From assembly GCA_029262675.1 (NCBI GenBank), contig JAJCYW010000010.1, forward strand, positions 255,166 to 319,165: DNA of 64,000 nucleotides, read 5' to 3'. A model generated the notes under the pieces. The model saw only the letters and a list, made by a program, of their open reading frames with translations. It did no database searches and had not been told where the DNA came from. The DNA is from Chloroflexota bacterium (GTDB taxonomy: Bacteria; Chloroflexota; Dehalococcoidia; DSTF01; RBG-16-68-14). Position 1 is the stretch's first letter. Every line of letters begins with the position of its first letter. Positions 42,996 through 53,269 of this stretch are shown here, one piece after another. Position numbers and translations under genes: made by a program.

Positions 42996-43394
42996 CTACC
43001 AGACGTAGCAGAGCACCTCCCCGCCGATCTTCTGACGCCAGGCCTGCTGTCCGGCCATGATGCCCTTGGGCGTTGAGAGGATGGCGATGCCCAGTCCGTT
43101 GAATACGCGCGGAATCTCGCGCTTCTGCACGTAGACGCGAAGCCCCGGCCGGCTGACACGCTTGAGGCCCGTCAGCAGCGGCTCCCGGCCTTCGGTGTAG
43201 TTGAGGTGGACGCGCACGAATTGCCGCGGACCCTCCTCGAACGTCTCGAAGTCGCGAATGAAGCCCTCTTCCTTCAGCACCTCCGCGATGGAGAGCTTCA
43301 TCTTCGAGGAGGGGATGTTGACGTAGTCATGCTTCACGGCAACCGCGTTGCGGATCCGCGTGAGCATATCGGCGATCGGGTCGGTCATTGTCAT
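42996..43394 (-). CDS. rpsH: 30S ribosomal protein S8
   Basis: A 132-aa S8, a primary 16S rRNA binder. [13 protein letters not shown] at 5-17, the S-R-P-G-L-R-V-Y segment and [14 protein letters not shown] near the end. Position between rpsN and rplF is canonical. Confidence 0.97.
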   Translation of the reverse strand: MTMTDPIADMLTRIRNAVAVKHDYVNIPSSKMKLSIAEVLKEEGFIRDFETFEEGPRQFVRVHLNYTEGREPLLTGLKRVSRPGLRVYVQKREIPRVFNGLGIAILSTPKGIMAGQQAWRQKIGGEVLCYVW

Positions 43395-43407
43395 GCCTAT
43401 GTCCCCT

Positions 43408-43593
43408 TTACCAACTCGACTTCTTGACGCCGGGCAGCTTGCCCTCCAGGGCGAGCGTGCGGAAGCAGATGCGACAGAGCGAAAAGTAGCGCATGAAGGC
43501 GCGCGGGCGGCCGCAGACCTGGCACCGCCGGATGGTGCGTGACGGGTACTTTGGCGGCCGCTTGGCCTTCTCGATGAGCGCTTTCTTTGCCAT
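43408..43593 (-). CDS. rpsN: 30S ribosomal protein S14, zinc-binding (type Z)
   Basis: A 61-aa short S14 with two zinc knuckles, C-Q-V-C-G-R and C-R-I-C-F-R, the form common in Gram-positive-type ribosomes. A-K-K-A-L-I starts it and P-G-V-K-K-S-S-W ends it. Confidence 0.97.
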   Translation of the reverse strand: MAKKALIEKAKRPPKYPSRTIRRCQVCGRPRAFMRYFSLCRICFRTLALEGKLPGVKKSSW

Positions 43594-43608
43594 CGGTGAC
43601 TCCGTCCT

Positions 43609-44160
43609 CTACTGCCCGCGACTAAAGGGCATGCCCAGGTGCTCCAGCAGCCGAGTGCCCTCCTCGTCGCTGTTGGCCGTCGTTACGATGTTGATCTGCA
43701 TGCCCCGGACGCGGTCGATCTTGTCGTAGTCGATCTCCGGGAATATGAGCTGCTCCTGGATGCCGAGACTAAAGTTGCCGCGGCCATCGAATGCCTTTGG
43801 CGAGACACCGCGGAAGTCACGGATGCGTGGCAGGGCGGCGTTGAGCAGCCTGTCCAGGAACTCCCACATCTGGTCGCCGCGCACGGTCACGGATACGCCG
43901 ATCGCGTTGCCTTCGCGGACCTTGAAGTTCGCGATCGATTTCTTGGCCCGTGTGATCACGGGCTTCTGCCCGGTGATCGTCGCCAGGTCGTTAGACGCGG
44001 CGTCCAGCGTCTTGGAGTCTTGCAGCGCCTCGCCGAGGCCGATGTTGAGCACGACCTTCTGCAGCCGCGGCGCCTGCATCTTGTTCGGGTAGCTGAACTC
44101 CTCGATCAGCGCAGGTGCGATCTCGTCCCGGTAGCGTTGCTTCAGTCTTGGTATCGGCAT
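43609..44160 (-). CDS. rplE: 50S ribosomal protein L5
   Basis: A 183-aa L5 that binds 5S rRNA. Landmarks: [30 protein letters not shown] and D-F-R-G-V-S near 130, with F-P-E-I-D-Y-D-K further on. Confidence 0.97.
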   Translation of the reverse strand: MPIPRLKQRYRDEIAPALIEEFSYPNKMQAPRLQKVVLNIGLGEALQDSKTLDAASNDLATITGQKPVITRAKKSIANFKVREGNAIGVSVTVRGDQMWEFLDRLLNAALPRIRDFRGVSPKAFDGRGNFSLGIQEQLIFPEIDYDKIDRVRGMQINIVTTANSDEEGTRLLEHLGMPFSRGQ

Positions 44161-44182
44161 TTCACGTTCCGTTCCGTCTCGG

Positions 44183-44497
44183 TTAGTCGATGTCCTCGTT
44201 GCAGGAGCCGCAGACGCGCACCTTCACGTTGTCCTTCCGGATGCGGAAGCGCACGCGCGTCGGCTTTTCGCAGGAGCGGCAGACCAGCTTCACGTTGGAG
44301 ACGTGGATTGGCGCCTCCTTCTCAACGATGCCGGCCGGCGTCCGTTCGTCCTGCTGCCTCTGGTGACGCTTCACCATGTTCAACCCCTGTATGACAATGC
44401 GGCGCTGCTTTGGGAGCACAGCGTGGACCTGGCCCTGCTTGCCGCGCTCTTTGCCTGTCGTGACTAACACCGTGTCGTCCGTCTTGATTCGCTGCAC
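44183..44497 (-). CDS. rplX: 50S ribosomal protein L24
   Basis: A 104-aa L24 with the KOW motif ([10 protein letters not shown]), G-L-N-M-V-K-R-H, and a C-terminal four-cysteine site (C-R-S-C and C-G-S-C). It starts with GTG overlapping the rplN stop by one base (TAGTG). Confidence 0.95.
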   Translation of the reverse strand: MQRIKTDDTVLVTTGKERGKQGQVHAVLPKQRRIVIQGLNMVKRHQRQQDERTPAGIVEKEAPIHVSNVKLVCRSCEKPTRVRFRIRKDNVKVRVCGSCNEDID

Positions 44498-44865
44498 TAC
44501 AGCACCTCCGGAGCGAGCGAGATGATCTTCATAAACCGGCGGTCGCGCAGCTCTCGCGCGACCGGCCCGAAGATGCGCGTGCCACGCGGGTTCTGCTCTT
44601 CTTCCAGCACGACTGCGGCGTTGTCATCGAAGCGGATCGACGAGCCGTCGCTGCGCTGCCAGCTCTTCGCGGTGCGCACGACGACGGCACGCACCACATC
44701 GCCCTTCTTAATCTGGCCGCCGGGCTGCGCCGCCTTGACGGAGGCCATGAAGATATCGCCCACGCGGGCGTAGCGCTTCTTCGTTCCGCCCAGCACCTGG
44801 ATGCACATGATCTGGCGTGCGCCGGAGTTATCGGCGACGGTCAGGCGCGTGTATTTCTGAATCAC
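44497..44865 (-). CDS. rplN: 50S ribosomal protein L14
   Basis: A 122-aa L14 of exactly normal size: [16 protein letters not shown] at the start, [23 protein letters not shown]. Its GTG start overlaps the rpsQ stop (TAGTG). Confidence 0.97.
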   Translation of the reverse strand: MIQKYTRLTVADNSGARQIMCIQVLGGTKKRYARVGDIFMASVKAAQPGGQIKKGDVVRAVVVRTAKSWQRSDGSSIRFDDNAAVVLEEEQNPRGTRIFGPVARELRDRRFMKIISLAPEVL

Positions 44866-45413
44866 TAGTCTGATTTCTCCTCAGAATCGCCGGTGTCAGC
44901 CGGCGATTCCCCTTCATCTGTCGATGCAGATGAAGGCTCGTCCGTCCCAGCGTCTGCGTCAGCCGGCGGCGACGCGTCTGTCGGCGCGTCTGCGTCCACC
45001 GGCGCTTCCGCTTCGGCGACTGCGGTGGCTGTTGGCGGCTCCGGCACTGTCGCCGGCGGCGACGCCATTGGCTGCTCTGCAGCGGTGTCGGCCTCGTCGC
45101 CGGCCTTCTCACGCTTGGTGCCGAGGTACGCCTTGTCGATATCGCGCGGCGCGATCTCGGCGACTTCGCCGCGGCGGAGGACCTCGGCGACGCGCCAGCG
45201 CTTGTGACGCGAGACGGGGCTCGTTGCAATGATGCGTACGACGTCGCCCGGCTTCGACTCGAACCTATCGTCGTGGGCCAGGTAGCGCTTCGTGCGGCGC
45301 ATGATCTTGTGGTAGAGCCGGTGCCGGGTGGTGGACTCTACGACGACGACGACGGTCTTGTCCATCTTGTCGCTGACCACCTTGCCGGTCATGCTCTTCT
45401 GCTGTCCGGGCAT
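44865..45413 (-). CDS. rpsQ: 30S ribosomal protein S17 with an acidic C-terminal tail
   Basis: A 182-aa protein; S17 is usually 80-90 aa. The core (5-97) has [25 protein letters not shown] and S-P-V-S-R-H-K-R-W. Residues 98-182 are Ala/Pro/Asp/Glu/Ser/Thr, net strongly negative, with no predicted fold. S17 binds the bottom of the 30S body early in assembly. Confidence 0.94.
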   Translation of the reverse strand: MPGQQKSMTGKVVSDKMDKTVVVVVESTTRHRLYHKIMRRTKRYLAHDDRFESKPGDVVRIIATSPVSRHKRWRVAEVLRRGEVAEIAPRDIDKAYLGTKREKAGDEADTAAEQPMASPPATVPEPPTATAVAEAEAPVDADAPTDASPPADADAGTDEPSSASTDEGESPADTGDSEEKSD

Positions 45414-45416
45414 GGG

Positions 45417-45659
45417 CTACGCGTTCCCTTCCGTGGCCGCCGGCGCGGCGGCGGCGAGCTCTCGCTGGCGCTGGATCGTCTTGATGCGCGCGATGTGCCT
45501 GCGGTGTTGCCGCGCTAGCGACGTGTTGGCGAGCTGGCGCGTGGAAAGCTGCAGCCGGCTAGTGAAGAGCTCGCGGTGGGCCTCCTCCAGCTCCTTCGCC
45601 AGATCTTCGTCTGACAGATCCCGCAGCTTTTCTGCCTTCTCGTTCCCCTTTGACGCCAT
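45417..45659 (-). CDS. rpmC: 50S ribosomal protein L29
   Basis: An 80-aa helical hairpin protein: E-K-L-R-D-L-S-D-E-D-L, E-L-F-T-S-R-L-Q-L-S-T-R-Q-L, I-A-R-I-K-T-I. A short Ala-rich end follows. It flanks the peptide exit, where signal recognition particle docks. Slightly longer than usual (60-70). Confidence 0.95.
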   Translation of the reverse strand: MASKGNEKAEKLRDLSDEDLAKELEEAHRELFTSRLQLSTRQLANTSLARQHRRHIARIKTIQRQRELAAAAPAATEGNA

Positions 45660-45661
45660 GC

Positions 45662-46081
45662 CTATCTCTCCCCGTGTTCCCGCACGATGAAGCGCGTGCT
45701 GACGGGCAGCTTGTGGGCGGCCAGCCGCATCGCCTCGCGGGCCAGTTGCTCTTCCACGCCTGCAACTTCAAACATCAGTCGTCCGCGCCTCACCACCGCC
45801 ACCCAGAACTCCGGCGGCCCCTTGCCCTTGCCCATGCGCGTCTCCGCCGGTTTCTTGGAGACCGGCTTGTCGGGAAAGATGCGGATCCAGACCTTGCCGC
45901 CTCGGCGCAGCTCGTGCGTGATAGCGCGACGCGCGGCCTCAATCTGGCGGGCCGTGACCCAGGCGTTGGACGTGGCCTGGAGGCCATACTCGCCGAACGT
46001 GACGTAGTTGCCGGCGTTGGCCATGCCCCTGCGCCGTCCACGATGGGACTTACGCCAGGTGACGCGCTTAGGCTGCAGCAT
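45662..46081 (-). CDS. rplP: 50S ribosomal protein L16
   Basis: A 139-aa L16 of normal length: L-x-P-K-R-V-x-W-R-K-S-H-R-G at the start, G-x-Y-G-L-Q-A near 31, [21 protein letters not shown] near 66. It contacts the A-site tRNA elbow. Confidence 0.97.
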   Translation of the reverse strand: MLQPKRVTWRKSHRGRRRGMANAGNYVTFGEYGLQATSNAWVTARQIEAARRAITHELRRGGKVWIRIFPDKPVSKKPAETRMGKGKGPPEFWVAVVRRGRLMFEVAGVEEQLAREAMRLAAHKLPVSTRFIVREHGER

Positions 46082-46104
46082 TCGTTCGTATCCTCATCGG
46101 CGTG

Positions 46105-47292
46105 CTAGCTCTTGTCCTTAGCGTCAGGCGCCTTGTCTGGCGCATCCGTCGCGGCGTCCGCTGCAGGCGGCTCTTCCGCCGGCGTCTCCGGCTCCACAGG
46201 AGCCGTCGCCTCGGCGGCCGGCGTTACGGCCTTGGCCGCGGGGGTTGCTTTCGCTTTCGCTTTCGCTTTCGCTTTTGGCGCCGCGGGGGCCTTGGTAGCG
46301 GCTTTCGCTTTCGGTGCCACTGCTGCCGGCTTTACGTCCTTGGCGGCGGGCGCTGCCTCAACGGCAGGGGCTTCAGTAGCTGCCTTCGCTGCCGGCTCTT
46401 CTGCTGCCGGAGCCTCGGCGGCCGGCGTTACATCCTTGGCGGCGGGCGCTGCCTCAGCGGCGGGAGCTTCAGTAGCTGCCTTCGCTGCCGGCGCTTCTGC
46501 TGCCGGTGCCATTGCTGCCGGCGTTACGTCCTTGGCGGCGGGCGCTGCTTCAACGGCGGGTGCCTCGGCAGCTGCCTTTGCCGCCGGCGCTTCTGCTGCC
46601 GGAGCCGCGGTCGTTTCGGATTCCGCCGCGTCGCTCTGCGGTGCGACGACCTGGGCCTCGCGGGCCTCCGGAAGCTTCTCGCCCTTGTAGATCCAGACCT
46701 TGACGCCAATGCGGCCAAACGTCGTGCGCGCCTCCGCCAGGCCGAAATCGATGTCGGCGCGCATGGTGTGAAGCGGCACGCGGCCCTCCATCGTCGTCTC
46801 GCTGCGCGACATCTCCGCGCCGCCCAAACGTCCGGAGACCATCGCCTTGCAGCCTTCCGCGCCGCGGGCCATGGTGCGCGATACGGTCTGCCGGAGCGCG
46901 CGCCGGAAAGCGATTCTGCGCTCCAGTTGGTCGGCGATGTTGCGGGCGACGAGAACGGCGTCCAGCTCCGGCATCCGGATCTCCTGAATGTTGACGCGGA
47001 TGCGCTTGGAAGTGAGCGTTTCCAGCTCCTTGCGCAGCTCGTCGACCTTCTGACCGCCGCGGCCGATTACGATGCCAGGCTTGGCGGTGTGGATCGTGAC
47101 CGTGACGACGTTCGCGTTGCGTTCGATCTCGACCTTAGCGACGCTGGCGTCCCGCATCGACTCTTCCAGGAAGCCGCGGATGCGGATGTCTTCCTGCAGG
47201 AAGACGTGGTAGTCGCGCTCGGCGAACCAGTTGCTCTGCCAGCCGTAGATGATGCCGATGCGGAAGCCTGTTGGATGTACTTTCTGACCCAT
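46105..47292 (-). CDS. rpsC: 30S ribosomal protein S3 with a 186-residue repetitive tail
   Basis: A 395-aa protein; S3 is usually 210-240. Residues 1-209 are a normal S3: G-Q-K-V-H-P-x-G-F-R at the start, a KH domain with G-K-P-like [10 protein letters not shown], and G-V-K-V-W-I-Y-K-G at the end. Residues 210-395 are almost only Ala, Pro, Glu, Lys and Val/Thr/Asp. They include three tandem 32-residue repeats (230-325) and an (A-K)-type run coded by GCTTTC repeats. S3 sits at the mRNA entry tunnel, so the tail would project from there. Confidence 0.94.
   Translation of the reverse strand: MGQKVHPTGFRIGIIYGWQSNWFAERDYHVFLQEDIRIRGFLEESMRDASVAKVEIERNANVVTVTIHTAKPGIVIGRGGQKVDELRKELETLTSKRIRVNIQEIRMPELDAVLVARNIADQLERRIAFRRALRQTVSRTMARGAEGCKAMVSGRLGGAEMSRSETTMEGRVPLHTMRADIDFGLAEARTTFGRIGVKVWIYKGEKLPEAREAQVVAPQSDAAESETTAAPAAEAPAAKAAAEAPAVEAAPAAKDVTPAAMAPAAEAPAAKAATEAPAAEAAPAAKDVTPAAEAPAAEEPAAKAATEAPAVEAAPAAKDVKPAAVAPKAKAATKAPAAPKAKAKAKAKATPAAKAVTPAAEATAPVEPETPAEEPPAADAATDAPDKAPDAKDKS
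46318..46605 (-). repeat. Three tandem 96-bp repeats coding 32 residues each in the S3 tail
   Basis: Each unit runs A-P-A-A-E-A/E-P-A-A-K-A-A through E-A-A-P-A-A-K-D-V and ends in a variable residue (Met, Glu, Val). Copies differ at a few positions only, so the expansion is fairly recent or kept uniform. Confidence 0.85.
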
Positions 47293-47294
47293 AC

Positions 47295-47633
47295 TTATTG
47301 CTCCCGTTCGTCGACTGTGATAGTGATGTGGCTGCTGCGGTGCACGTACTGGTACATGCGGCCCCGTGCGCGGGGTCGATAGCGCTTCAGGCGGCGCGCA
47401 TCGCCGGCGACGGCCCGCTTCACGAAGAGGCTGTCCGGGTCCGCCGCGTAGTTGTTCTCAGCGTTGCTGGCAGCCGACTTGACGATCTTGGCCACTGTGC
47501 GCGCGTGCGGCGTAGTCATGAACTGCAGCATGTTCAGCGCTTCCTGCACGGAGTGGCCCGGCAGTGCGTTCAGCACCAGCCGCACCTTGCGGGGCGAGAC
47601 GCTTGCGTAACGATTCGTTGCGCTAACTTCCAT
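47295..47633 (-). CDS. rplV: 50S ribosomal protein L22
   Basis: A 112-aa L22 of normal length: [11 protein letters not shown] region, A-L-x-[14 protein letters not shown] and the R-P-R-A-R-G-R loop that lines the exit tunnel. Ends 2 bp before rpsC. Confidence 0.96.
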   Translation of the reverse strand: MEVSATNRYASVSPRKVRLVLNALPGHSVQEALNMLQFMTTPHARTVAKIVKSAASNAENNYAADPDSLFVKRAVAGDARRLKRYRPRARGRMYQYVHRSSHITITVDEREQ

Positions 47634-47639
47634 CTCTTC

Positions 47640-47930
47640 CTACACGCTCCGGACGGCCGTCGTCCGCTCTGAGCGGCCGCTGTGGCCGCGAAAGCTCCGG
47701 GTGAGGGCAAACTCGCCGAGCTTGTGCCCAACCATGTTCTCCGTGACGTAGATGGGCACGTGGCGCCGGCCGTCATGCACCGCGATGTTGAGGCCCACCA
47801 TCTGCGGCATGATCGTGCTGGCCCGCGACCAGGTCTTGATGACGGCGCGTTCGTTGCTGCGGCGCGCTTCCTCCACGCGCTTCATCAGCTTCGCTTCTAC
47901 GAACGGGCCCTTCTTCGTCGATCGTGACAT
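47640..47930 (-). CDS. rpsS: 30S ribosomal protein S19
   Basis: A 96-aa S19: S-R-S-T-K-K-G-P-F at the start, [15 protein letters not shown], [28 protein letters not shown]. In the 30S head, forming a complex with S13. Confidence 0.97.
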   Translation of the reverse strand: MSRSTKKGPFVEAKLMKRVEEARRSNERAVIKTWSRASTIMPQMVGLNIAVHDGRRHVPIYVTENMVGHKLGEFALTRSFRGHSGRSERTTAVRSV

Positions 47931-47957
47931 ACCTGGCTCCTATCGTCCTTCGTGCGC

Positions 47958-48785
47958 CTACTTGTTGCGACGCCGGACGATCTGCTTGTCCGATGCCTTC
48001 TTGCCGCGCGTTCTGTAGCCCAGCGTAGGCTTGCCCCACGGAGTCTTCGGCGTCGACATGCCGATAGGCGCCTTGCCCTCGCCGCCGCCGTGGGGGTGAT
48101 CGTTCGGGTTCATCGCCGAGCCGCGGACGTGCGGCCTGCGGCCGCGCCAGCGCGAGCGCCCGGCCTTGCCCAGCTTAGTGAGGCTATTCTCCACGTTGCC
48201 GATCTGGCCCAACGTGGCCAGGCAGCCGGACGGCACCCGCCGCATCTCTCCCGAAGGCAGCCGCAGGAGGCACGTCGCGCCCTCCTTGGCCATCAGCTGG
48301 ACGGCTGTGCCGGCGCCTCGCGCGAGCTGGCCGCCGCGCCCTGGCATCATTTCGATGTTGTGGACTAGCATCCCGGTCGGAATGTTGACCAGCGGCAAGG
48401 CGTTACCCGTCTTGAGCTCGGCTTCCGGGCCCGCTTGCACAGTGTCGTCGACTTTGAGGCCCTGTGGCGCCAGGATATAGCGTTTTTCGCCGTCGACGTA
48501 ATTGATCAGCGCGATGCGGGCGGTGCGGTTGGGGTCGTACTCGATCGACGCGACCTTGCCCGGTATGCCGAACTTGTCGCGCTTGAAGTCGATGACCCGT
48601 AGCCTTCGCTTCGAGCCGCCGCCGCGATGGCGCATTGTGATGCGACCCTGCTGGTTGCGGCCGGCGTTCTGCTTCTTGGCTGCGGTGAGGTTGCGCTCCG
48701 GCGTCGACTTCGTGATCTCGTCGAACGTGAAGCCCGTCATGCCGCGGCGGCCTGGTGACGTGGGCTTGAACTGCTTGGTAGCCAT
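47958..48785 (-). CDS. rplB: 50S ribosomal protein L2
   Basis: A 275-aa L2 of normal length: [32 protein letters not shown], and the catalytic-centre-proximal [18 protein letters not shown]. Essential for the peptidyl transferase region and subunit association. Confidence 0.97.
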   Translation of the reverse strand: MATKQFKPTSPGRRGMTGFTFDEITKSTPERNLTAAKKQNAGRNQQGRITMRHRGGGSKRRLRVIDFKRDKFGIPGKVASIEYDPNRTARIALINYVDGEKRYILAPQGLKVDDTVQAGPEAELKTGNALPLVNIPTGMLVHNIEMMPGRGGQLARGAGTAVQLMAKEGATCLLRLPSGEMRRVPSGCLATLGQIGNVENSLTKLGKAGRSRWRGRRPHVRGSAMNPNDHPHGGGEGKAPIGMSTPKTPWGKPTLGYRTRGKKASDKQIVRRRNK

Positions 48786-48799
48786 GCTGTCTCTCTGTC

Positions 48800-49096
48800 C
48801 TAAACGCCTTCGAAGATCTCGATTGTGTCGCCTTCGGCCAGCGTGACGATCGCCTTCTTCCAGTCGGGGGCGGTCGTGTAGCGCATGCCGGTGCGGCGTC
48901 GTTTGCCGTGCATGTTCATGGTGTTGACCTTGAGAACCTTGACGTTAAACGCGACTTCTATCGCTTGGCGTACCTGGTTCTTATTCGCGCGCGTGTCTAC
49001 CTCGAACGCGTACTTGCCGTCGCCAGCGAGGATCGTCGCCTTCTCCGTGATCAGCGGGCGGATCAGCACCTGGTACGGGTGGATTGCTTTAGCCAT
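48800..49096 (-). CDS. rplW: 50S ribosomal protein L23
   Basis: A 98-aa L23: [21 protein letters not shown]. Docking site for trigger factor and SRP at the tunnel exit. Starts 8 bp inside rplD. Confidence 0.97.
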   Translation of the reverse strand: MAKAIHPYQVLIRPLITEKATILAGDGKYAFEVDTRANKNQVRQAIEVAFNVKVLKVNTMNMHGKRRRTGMRYTTAPDWKKAIVTLAEGDTIEIFEGV

Positions 49097-49889
49097 CTGT
49101 CTTCTCTCCGGCCTTGTCCTTCGCGCCCTTCGCTGGTGCGGTCTTCGCAGGAGCCTTTACCTCAGCAGAGGCCTTTACCTCAGCAGAGGCCTTTACCTTC
49201 GCAGGAACCTTCACCCTCGCAGAGGCCTTCACCTCGGGAATTCCTGCGCGGCGGCTCGTTGCGCGCTCCCCGCCCCAGACCGCTTCCGCGACGCGGACCG
49301 CGTCCTCCGTCATCAGCAAGCTGCGATGGGAGAGCAGATCGAGGACGTTTAGGTAGGCGGCGGGCAGCCACTTCACCTTTTCCAGATTGTTCGCGCTCTT
49401 CTTGACTGCGACAGACGGCTGCCCGGTGACAACCAACGCGCTGCGGTCGAATTCGAATGCATCGAGCATTGAGCGCAGCTCTTTTGTTTTCGGCGCGTCC
49501 ATCTCGAGCGACTCAACGATGCGCAGGGTGCCGTTCGCGGCTTTCGCCGAGAGCACGGAGCGCAGGGCGAGCCGTCGCATGCGCTTCGGCAGGTCCTGGT
49601 GGTAGCTGCGCGGTCGCGGCCCGAAAGCGACGCCGCCACCGCGGCGGATGGGCGAGCGGATGGAGCCGGCTCGCGCGCGGCCCGTGCCCTTCTGGCGGAA
49701 GAGCTTGCGCGTGCTGCCGCGCACTTCGCCGCGACTCTTGGTCTTGTGGGTGCCGCGGTGGAGGTTTGCCCGCTGGGCGAGCATCGCCTGGTGTACCAGC
49801 GACCGGTGCGGCTTGACGGCGAAGACGAGGTCGTCGACGTCGATCGACCGGACCTTCTTCGCTTCGCGGTCGAGCACGTCTAGCTTCAT
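49089..49889 (-). CDS. rplD: 50S ribosomal protein L4 with a basic repetitive tail
   Basis: A 266-aa L4; usual size is about 205. The core (1-208) has H-K-T-K-S-R-G-E-V-R-G-S-T-R-K-x-F-R-Q-K-G-T-G-R-A-R and the F-G-P-R-P-R-S-Y tunnel-loop region. Residues 209-266 are Lys/Ala/Val-rich with repeated K-A-S-A-E-V and K-V-P-A-K-V. Unlike the other tails here this one is net basic. The start overlaps the rplC stop. Confidence 0.94.
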   Translation of the reverse strand: MKLDVLDREAKKVRSIDVDDLVFAVKPHRSLVHQAMLAQRANLHRGTHKTKSRGEVRGSTRKLFRQKGTGRARAGSIRSPIRRGGGVAFGPRPRSYHQDLPKRMRRLALRSVLSAKAANGTLRIVESLEMDAPKTKELRSMLDAFEFDRSALVVTGQPSVAVKKSANNLEKVKWLPAAYLNVLDLLSHRSLLMTEDAVRVAEAVWGGERATSRRAGIPEVKASARVKVPAKVKASAEVKASAEVKAPAKTAPAKGAKDKAGEKTDG

Positions 49890-50809
49890 GACTTATCTTT
49901 CTGTTCGCCGTCAGTGGTCGGCGCGGCGTCAGCGTCCGGCGTGTCGCCGGCGTCGGCTTTGCCTTCGCCAGCTTCGTCTGCGGCGGTGGGCGCATCGTTT
50001 GCCGATTCGGCAGGCTTGTCATCCGCGGTCGCGTCGTCCGCCGGCGCTTCTGCGACGGGCGCCTCGGCGGCAGTCTCGTCCGATTCTGCAGCCGCTTCGT
50101 CGGTGCCGACTGGCGCAGCTTCGTCAGCTGCGGTCGCCTCGGCCTGAATCTCCTCTAGCGTCTTTGGCGTGCGTGTTCGCGCGGTCTTCAACGTCTGCGA
50201 TGCGTAGCGAATTCTCAGCAGACCGTTCTTCGCTCCGGGTACGGACCCGGCTACTAGCAAGAGGCCGCGCACCGGGTCGCTCTGGAGCACTTCCAGGCCT
50301 TGGACGGTCACTTTCTCGTCACCCATGTGGCCGCCCATGCGCATCCCTTTGAATACGCGCCCCGGCGTGTTGCCGGACCCGATAGACCCCGGCGCCCGGT
50401 GGCGGTCGGATTGGCCGTGCGTCTTGGGCCCGCCGGCGAAGTGGTGGCGTTTGACAACCCCTGCGAAACCACGACCCTTGCTAACGCCGGTAACGTCGAC
50501 GCGGTCGCCTTCTTCGAAGATCTCTGCGCCGACGCGTTCGCCGATGGCGTGGCTGGAGCTTTCCTCTACCTTGAACTCGCGGAGGAAGCGTAGATTGCCC
50601 TGCTGCTTGAGGTGGCCCCGCATCGGCTTGTTCCTGCGCTTGGTCGCGCCGAAGCCGAGCTGGACAGCCTCGTAGCCATCGCGGTCTTGGGTGCGGATCT
50701 GCGTGATCAAGCAAGGCCCGGCCTCGATCACGGTGACCCCGCGCAGGCTGCCGTCCTTGTCGAACATCTGGATCATGCCGAGCTTGCGGCCGATCAGACC
50801 CTCGATCAT
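49886..50809 (-). CDS. rplC: 50S ribosomal protein L3 with an acidic C-terminal tail
   Basis: A 307-aa L3; usual size is about 205-215. The core (1-212) shows [39 protein letters not shown] and M-G-G-H-M-G. Residues 213-307 are Ala/Asp/Glu/Thr-rich with motifs such as [11 protein letters not shown], strongly negative. Its GTG/ATG region overlaps the rpsJ stop by 4 bp. Confidence 0.94.
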   Translation of the reverse strand: MIEGLIGRKLGMIQMFDKDGSLRGVTVIEAGPCLITQIRTQDRDGYEAVQLGFGATKRRNKPMRGHLKQQGNLRFLREFKVEESSSHAIGERVGAEIFEEGDRVDVTGVSKGRGFAGVVKRHHFAGGPKTHGQSDRHRAPGSIGSGNTPGRVFKGMRMGGHMGDEKVTVQGLEVLQSDPVRGLLLVAGSVPGAKNGLLRIRYASQTLKTARTRTPKTLEEIQAEATAADEAAPVGTDEAAAESDETAAEAPVAEAPADDATADDKPAESANDAPTAADEAGEGKADAGDTPDADAAPTTDGEQKDKS

Positions 50810-51114
50810 AGCTTCACCTCGATATCGACGCCGGACGGAAGCTGGAGGCGCATCAGCGTGTCCACCGTCCGCGATGTCGGGTTCTGGATATCGATGATGC
50901 GCTTGTGGGTGCGGATTTCGAACTGCTCCCGCGAGTCCTTGTCGATGAACGGGGAGCGGATGACGGTGAACTTCTTGATGTGCGTCGGCAGCGGAATCGG
51001 CCCGGCGACGACGGCGCCCGTGCGCTCCGCGGCCTCTACGATCTGCTCCGCGGATTGATCGAGGATGCGGTGGTCGTAAGCCTTGAGCCTGATACGAATT
51101 GTCTGCTGTGGCAT
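50806..51114 (-). CDS. rpsJ: 30S ribosomal protein S10
   Basis: A 102-aa S10 of normal size: [16 protein letters not shown], G-P-I-P-L-P-T and R-x-H-K-R-x-I-D-I near the end. It also serves as the transcription antitermination factor NusE. Directly follows fusA by 3 bp: the tuf gene usual between them is missing. Confidence 0.97.
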   Translation of the reverse strand: MPQQTIRIRLKAYDHRILDQSAEQIVEAAERTGAVVAGPIPLPTHIKKFTVIRSPFIDKDSREQFEIRTHKRIIDIQNPTSRTVDTLMRLQLPSGVDIEVKL

Positions 51115-51117
51115 ACC

Positions 51118-53208
51118 TTAGGCCCTCGCCGGATCTGCTACGCGACCGCCTGCGACGGTCTCCGCCACGCTGGACGGGACCTCCGCGTAGTGGCCGAACT
51201 CCATGCTGTGTGTTGCGCGGCCCTGTGAAAGGGAGCGCAAGTCCGTAGTATAGCCGAACGATTCTGCCAGCGGTAGCAGGGCGCTGATGATCTGGAGCTT
51301 TCCTCGGGGCTCCACGCCGAGCACTTGGCCGCGGCGGCTGTTTACGTCGCCGAGGACCTCGCCGAAAAAGTTGTCAGGGACGCTGATCTCCAGCTTCATA
51401 ATCGGTTCCAGCAGGACGGGCTCCGCGTGCTTCATCACCTCGCGTATGGCGAGGATGCCGGCGTTGCGGAACGCCATCTCCGACGAGTCGACGGGGTGGT
51501 GCTGGCCATCGAGGAGCCGTACGGCGACGTCGAGCACGGGGTAGCCGCCGAGGGGTCCAGTCTCCAGCGCCTGCTTGACGCCCGCCTCAACTGCCGAGAC
51601 GTACTCCCTGGGAACACTGCCGCCCTTCGTCGCGTCGACAAACTCGAACCCCGCATTCTGTTCGCGGGGTTCTATCTCAATATCGACGACGCCGAACTGG
51701 CCGTGGCCCCCTGTCTGGCGGACGAATCGGCCCTTGCCCTTGGTGGGCCGCGTAATCGTCTCTTTGTACGCCACCTCCGGGCGGCCAATAGTCGCATCGA
51801 CACGGAACTCGCGCTGGAGCCGGTCGGCAATCACTTCCAGGTGCAGTTCGCCCATGCCGGAGATGATAGTCTGGCCTGTTTCCTTGTCATAACGGGCGCG
51901 GAACGTCGGGTCCTCTTCAGACAGGCGGTGCAGGCTCTCGCCGAGCCGGTCCTGGTCTTCCTTTGTCTTTGGCTCGATCGACCGCGATACCACGGGCTCG
52001 GGGAAGGTGATATTCTCGAGCAGGATCGGCTTGGCGGGGTCGCAGAGGCTGTCGCCCGTGGACGTGTTCTTGAGACCGATCGCGGCAGCGATATCGCCGG
52101 CGTAGACGTCAGTGATATCCTCGCGGCTGTTGGCGTGCATGCGCAGCAGGCGGCCGAAGCGCTCTTTCTCGCCCTGGGCCGTGTTGTAGACCGCATCGCC
52201 TTCACTGATGTGGCCGGAGTAGACTCGGAAGTAGGCGAGGCGGCCGACGTACGGATCGCTGACGATCTTGAACGCCAGCGCGGAGAACGGCTCGTCGTCG
52301 TTCGGCGCGCGTTCCAATGGTTCGCCGGAGTCCGGATGCGTACCGCTCACGGGCGGGACCTCGTCGGGAGCGGGGAGGTAGGCGATTACAGCGTCCAGCA
52401 GGGACCGCACGCCCTTATTGCGGAGGGCGGCGCCGCAGAGCACGGGCGTCGCCAGGTTCGCGATCGTGGCGCGGCGGAGGGCCTTCTTGAGCTCCGTTGT
52501 GGTCACTTCGTGGCCCTCGACGTAGCTGATCATTAGCTGATCGTCGACCTCGGCCGTCTTTTCGATCAAGTTCTCGCGGTGCTTCGCTACGTCCGCTACG
52601 AGTTCTGGCGGCACGGGCCCGCCGACGGGCTCTACGTCCTGTCCGGGCGGGAACGTCCAGGCCTTCTCTTCGATGAGGTCGATCACGCCTTCAAACGTGT
52701 CTTCGGCGCCGATGGGAAGCTGAATCGGGAGCGGTTTGCCGCCCAGCCGCTCGTCGATCATGTCGATCGTGCGCCAGTAATCCGCGCCGACGCGGTCCAT
52801 CTTATTGACGAAACAGATGCGTGGCACGCGGTAGCGGTCGGCCTGGCGCCACACCGTCTCAGACTGCGGCTCCACGCCGTGGACGGCGTCGAAGACAACG
52901 ACGCCGCCATCGAGGACGCGCAGGCTGCGTTCGACCTCGACCGTGAAATCGACGTGGCCGGGGGTATCGATGATGTTGATCACGTGATCGGCCCACTCGG
53001 CGCTGGTGGCGGCGGCGGTGATCGTGATCCCGCGCTCGCGCTCCTGCGCCATCCAGTCCATTACGGCGGTACCTTCATGCACCTCACCTATCTTGTAGGT
53101 GCGGCCGGTGTAATAGAGGACGCGCTCGGTCACCGTCGTCTTGCCCGCGTCGATGTGGGCAATGATGCCGATGTTGCGAACCCGGTCGATTGGCTTGGTT
53201 CTACTCAT
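51118..53208 (-). CDS. fusA: Elongation factor G
   Basis: GTPase that drives translocation. The 696-aa protein shows G1 A-H-I-D-A-G-K-T-T (18-26), the switch region E-R-G-I-T-I, G3 D-T-P-G-H-V-D-F and G4 N-K-M-D-R. Domains II-V follow, with G-M-G-E-L-H-L-E and the domain IV tip [13 protein letters not shown] full-length single copy of the str type, close to rpsG and rpsL. Confidence 0.97.
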   Translation of the reverse strand: MSRTKPIDRVRNIGIIAHIDAGKTTVTERVLYYTGRTYKIGEVHEGTAVMDWMAQERERGITITAAATSAEWADHVINIIDTPGHVDFTVEVERSLRVLDGGVVVFDAVHGVEPQSETVWRQADRYRVPRICFVNKMDRVGADYWRTIDMIDERLGGKPLPIQLPIGAEDTFEGVIDLIEEKAWTFPPGQDVEPVGGPVPPELVADVAKHRENLIEKTAEVDDQLMISYVEGHEVTTTELKKALRRATIANLATPVLCGAALRNKGVRSLLDAVIAYLPAPDEVPPVSGTHPDSGEPLERAPNDDEPFSALAFKIVSDPYVGRLAYFRVYSGHISEGDAVYNTAQGEKERFGRLLRMHANSREDITDVYAGDIAAAIGLKNTSTGDSLCDPAKPILLENITFPEPVVSRSIEPKTKEDQDRLGESLHRLSEEDPTFRARYDKETGQTIISGMGELHLEVIADRLQREFRVDATIGRPEVAYKETITRPTKGKGRFVRQTGGHGQFGVVDIEIEPREQNAGFEFVDATKGGSVPREYVSAVEAGVKQALETGPLGGYPVLDVAVRLLDGQHHPVDSSEMAFRNAGILAIREVMKHAEPVLLEPIMKLEISVPDNFFGEVLGDVNSRRGQVLGVEPRGKLQIISALLPLAESFGYTTDLRSLSQGRATHSMEFGHYAEVPSSVAETVAGGRVADPARA

Positions 53209-53269
53209 GGCTGTGTCGTATCTGGCTAGTTAAGGGGCCTCCGTGCTGGAGGCCCCGAACAGGCTCGAT

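Noticed and set aside
46102..47382. A 426-codon frame antisense to rpsC
   Set aside because: Its Arg/Cys/Gly/Leu repeats mirror the S3 tail repeats; rpsC is certain.
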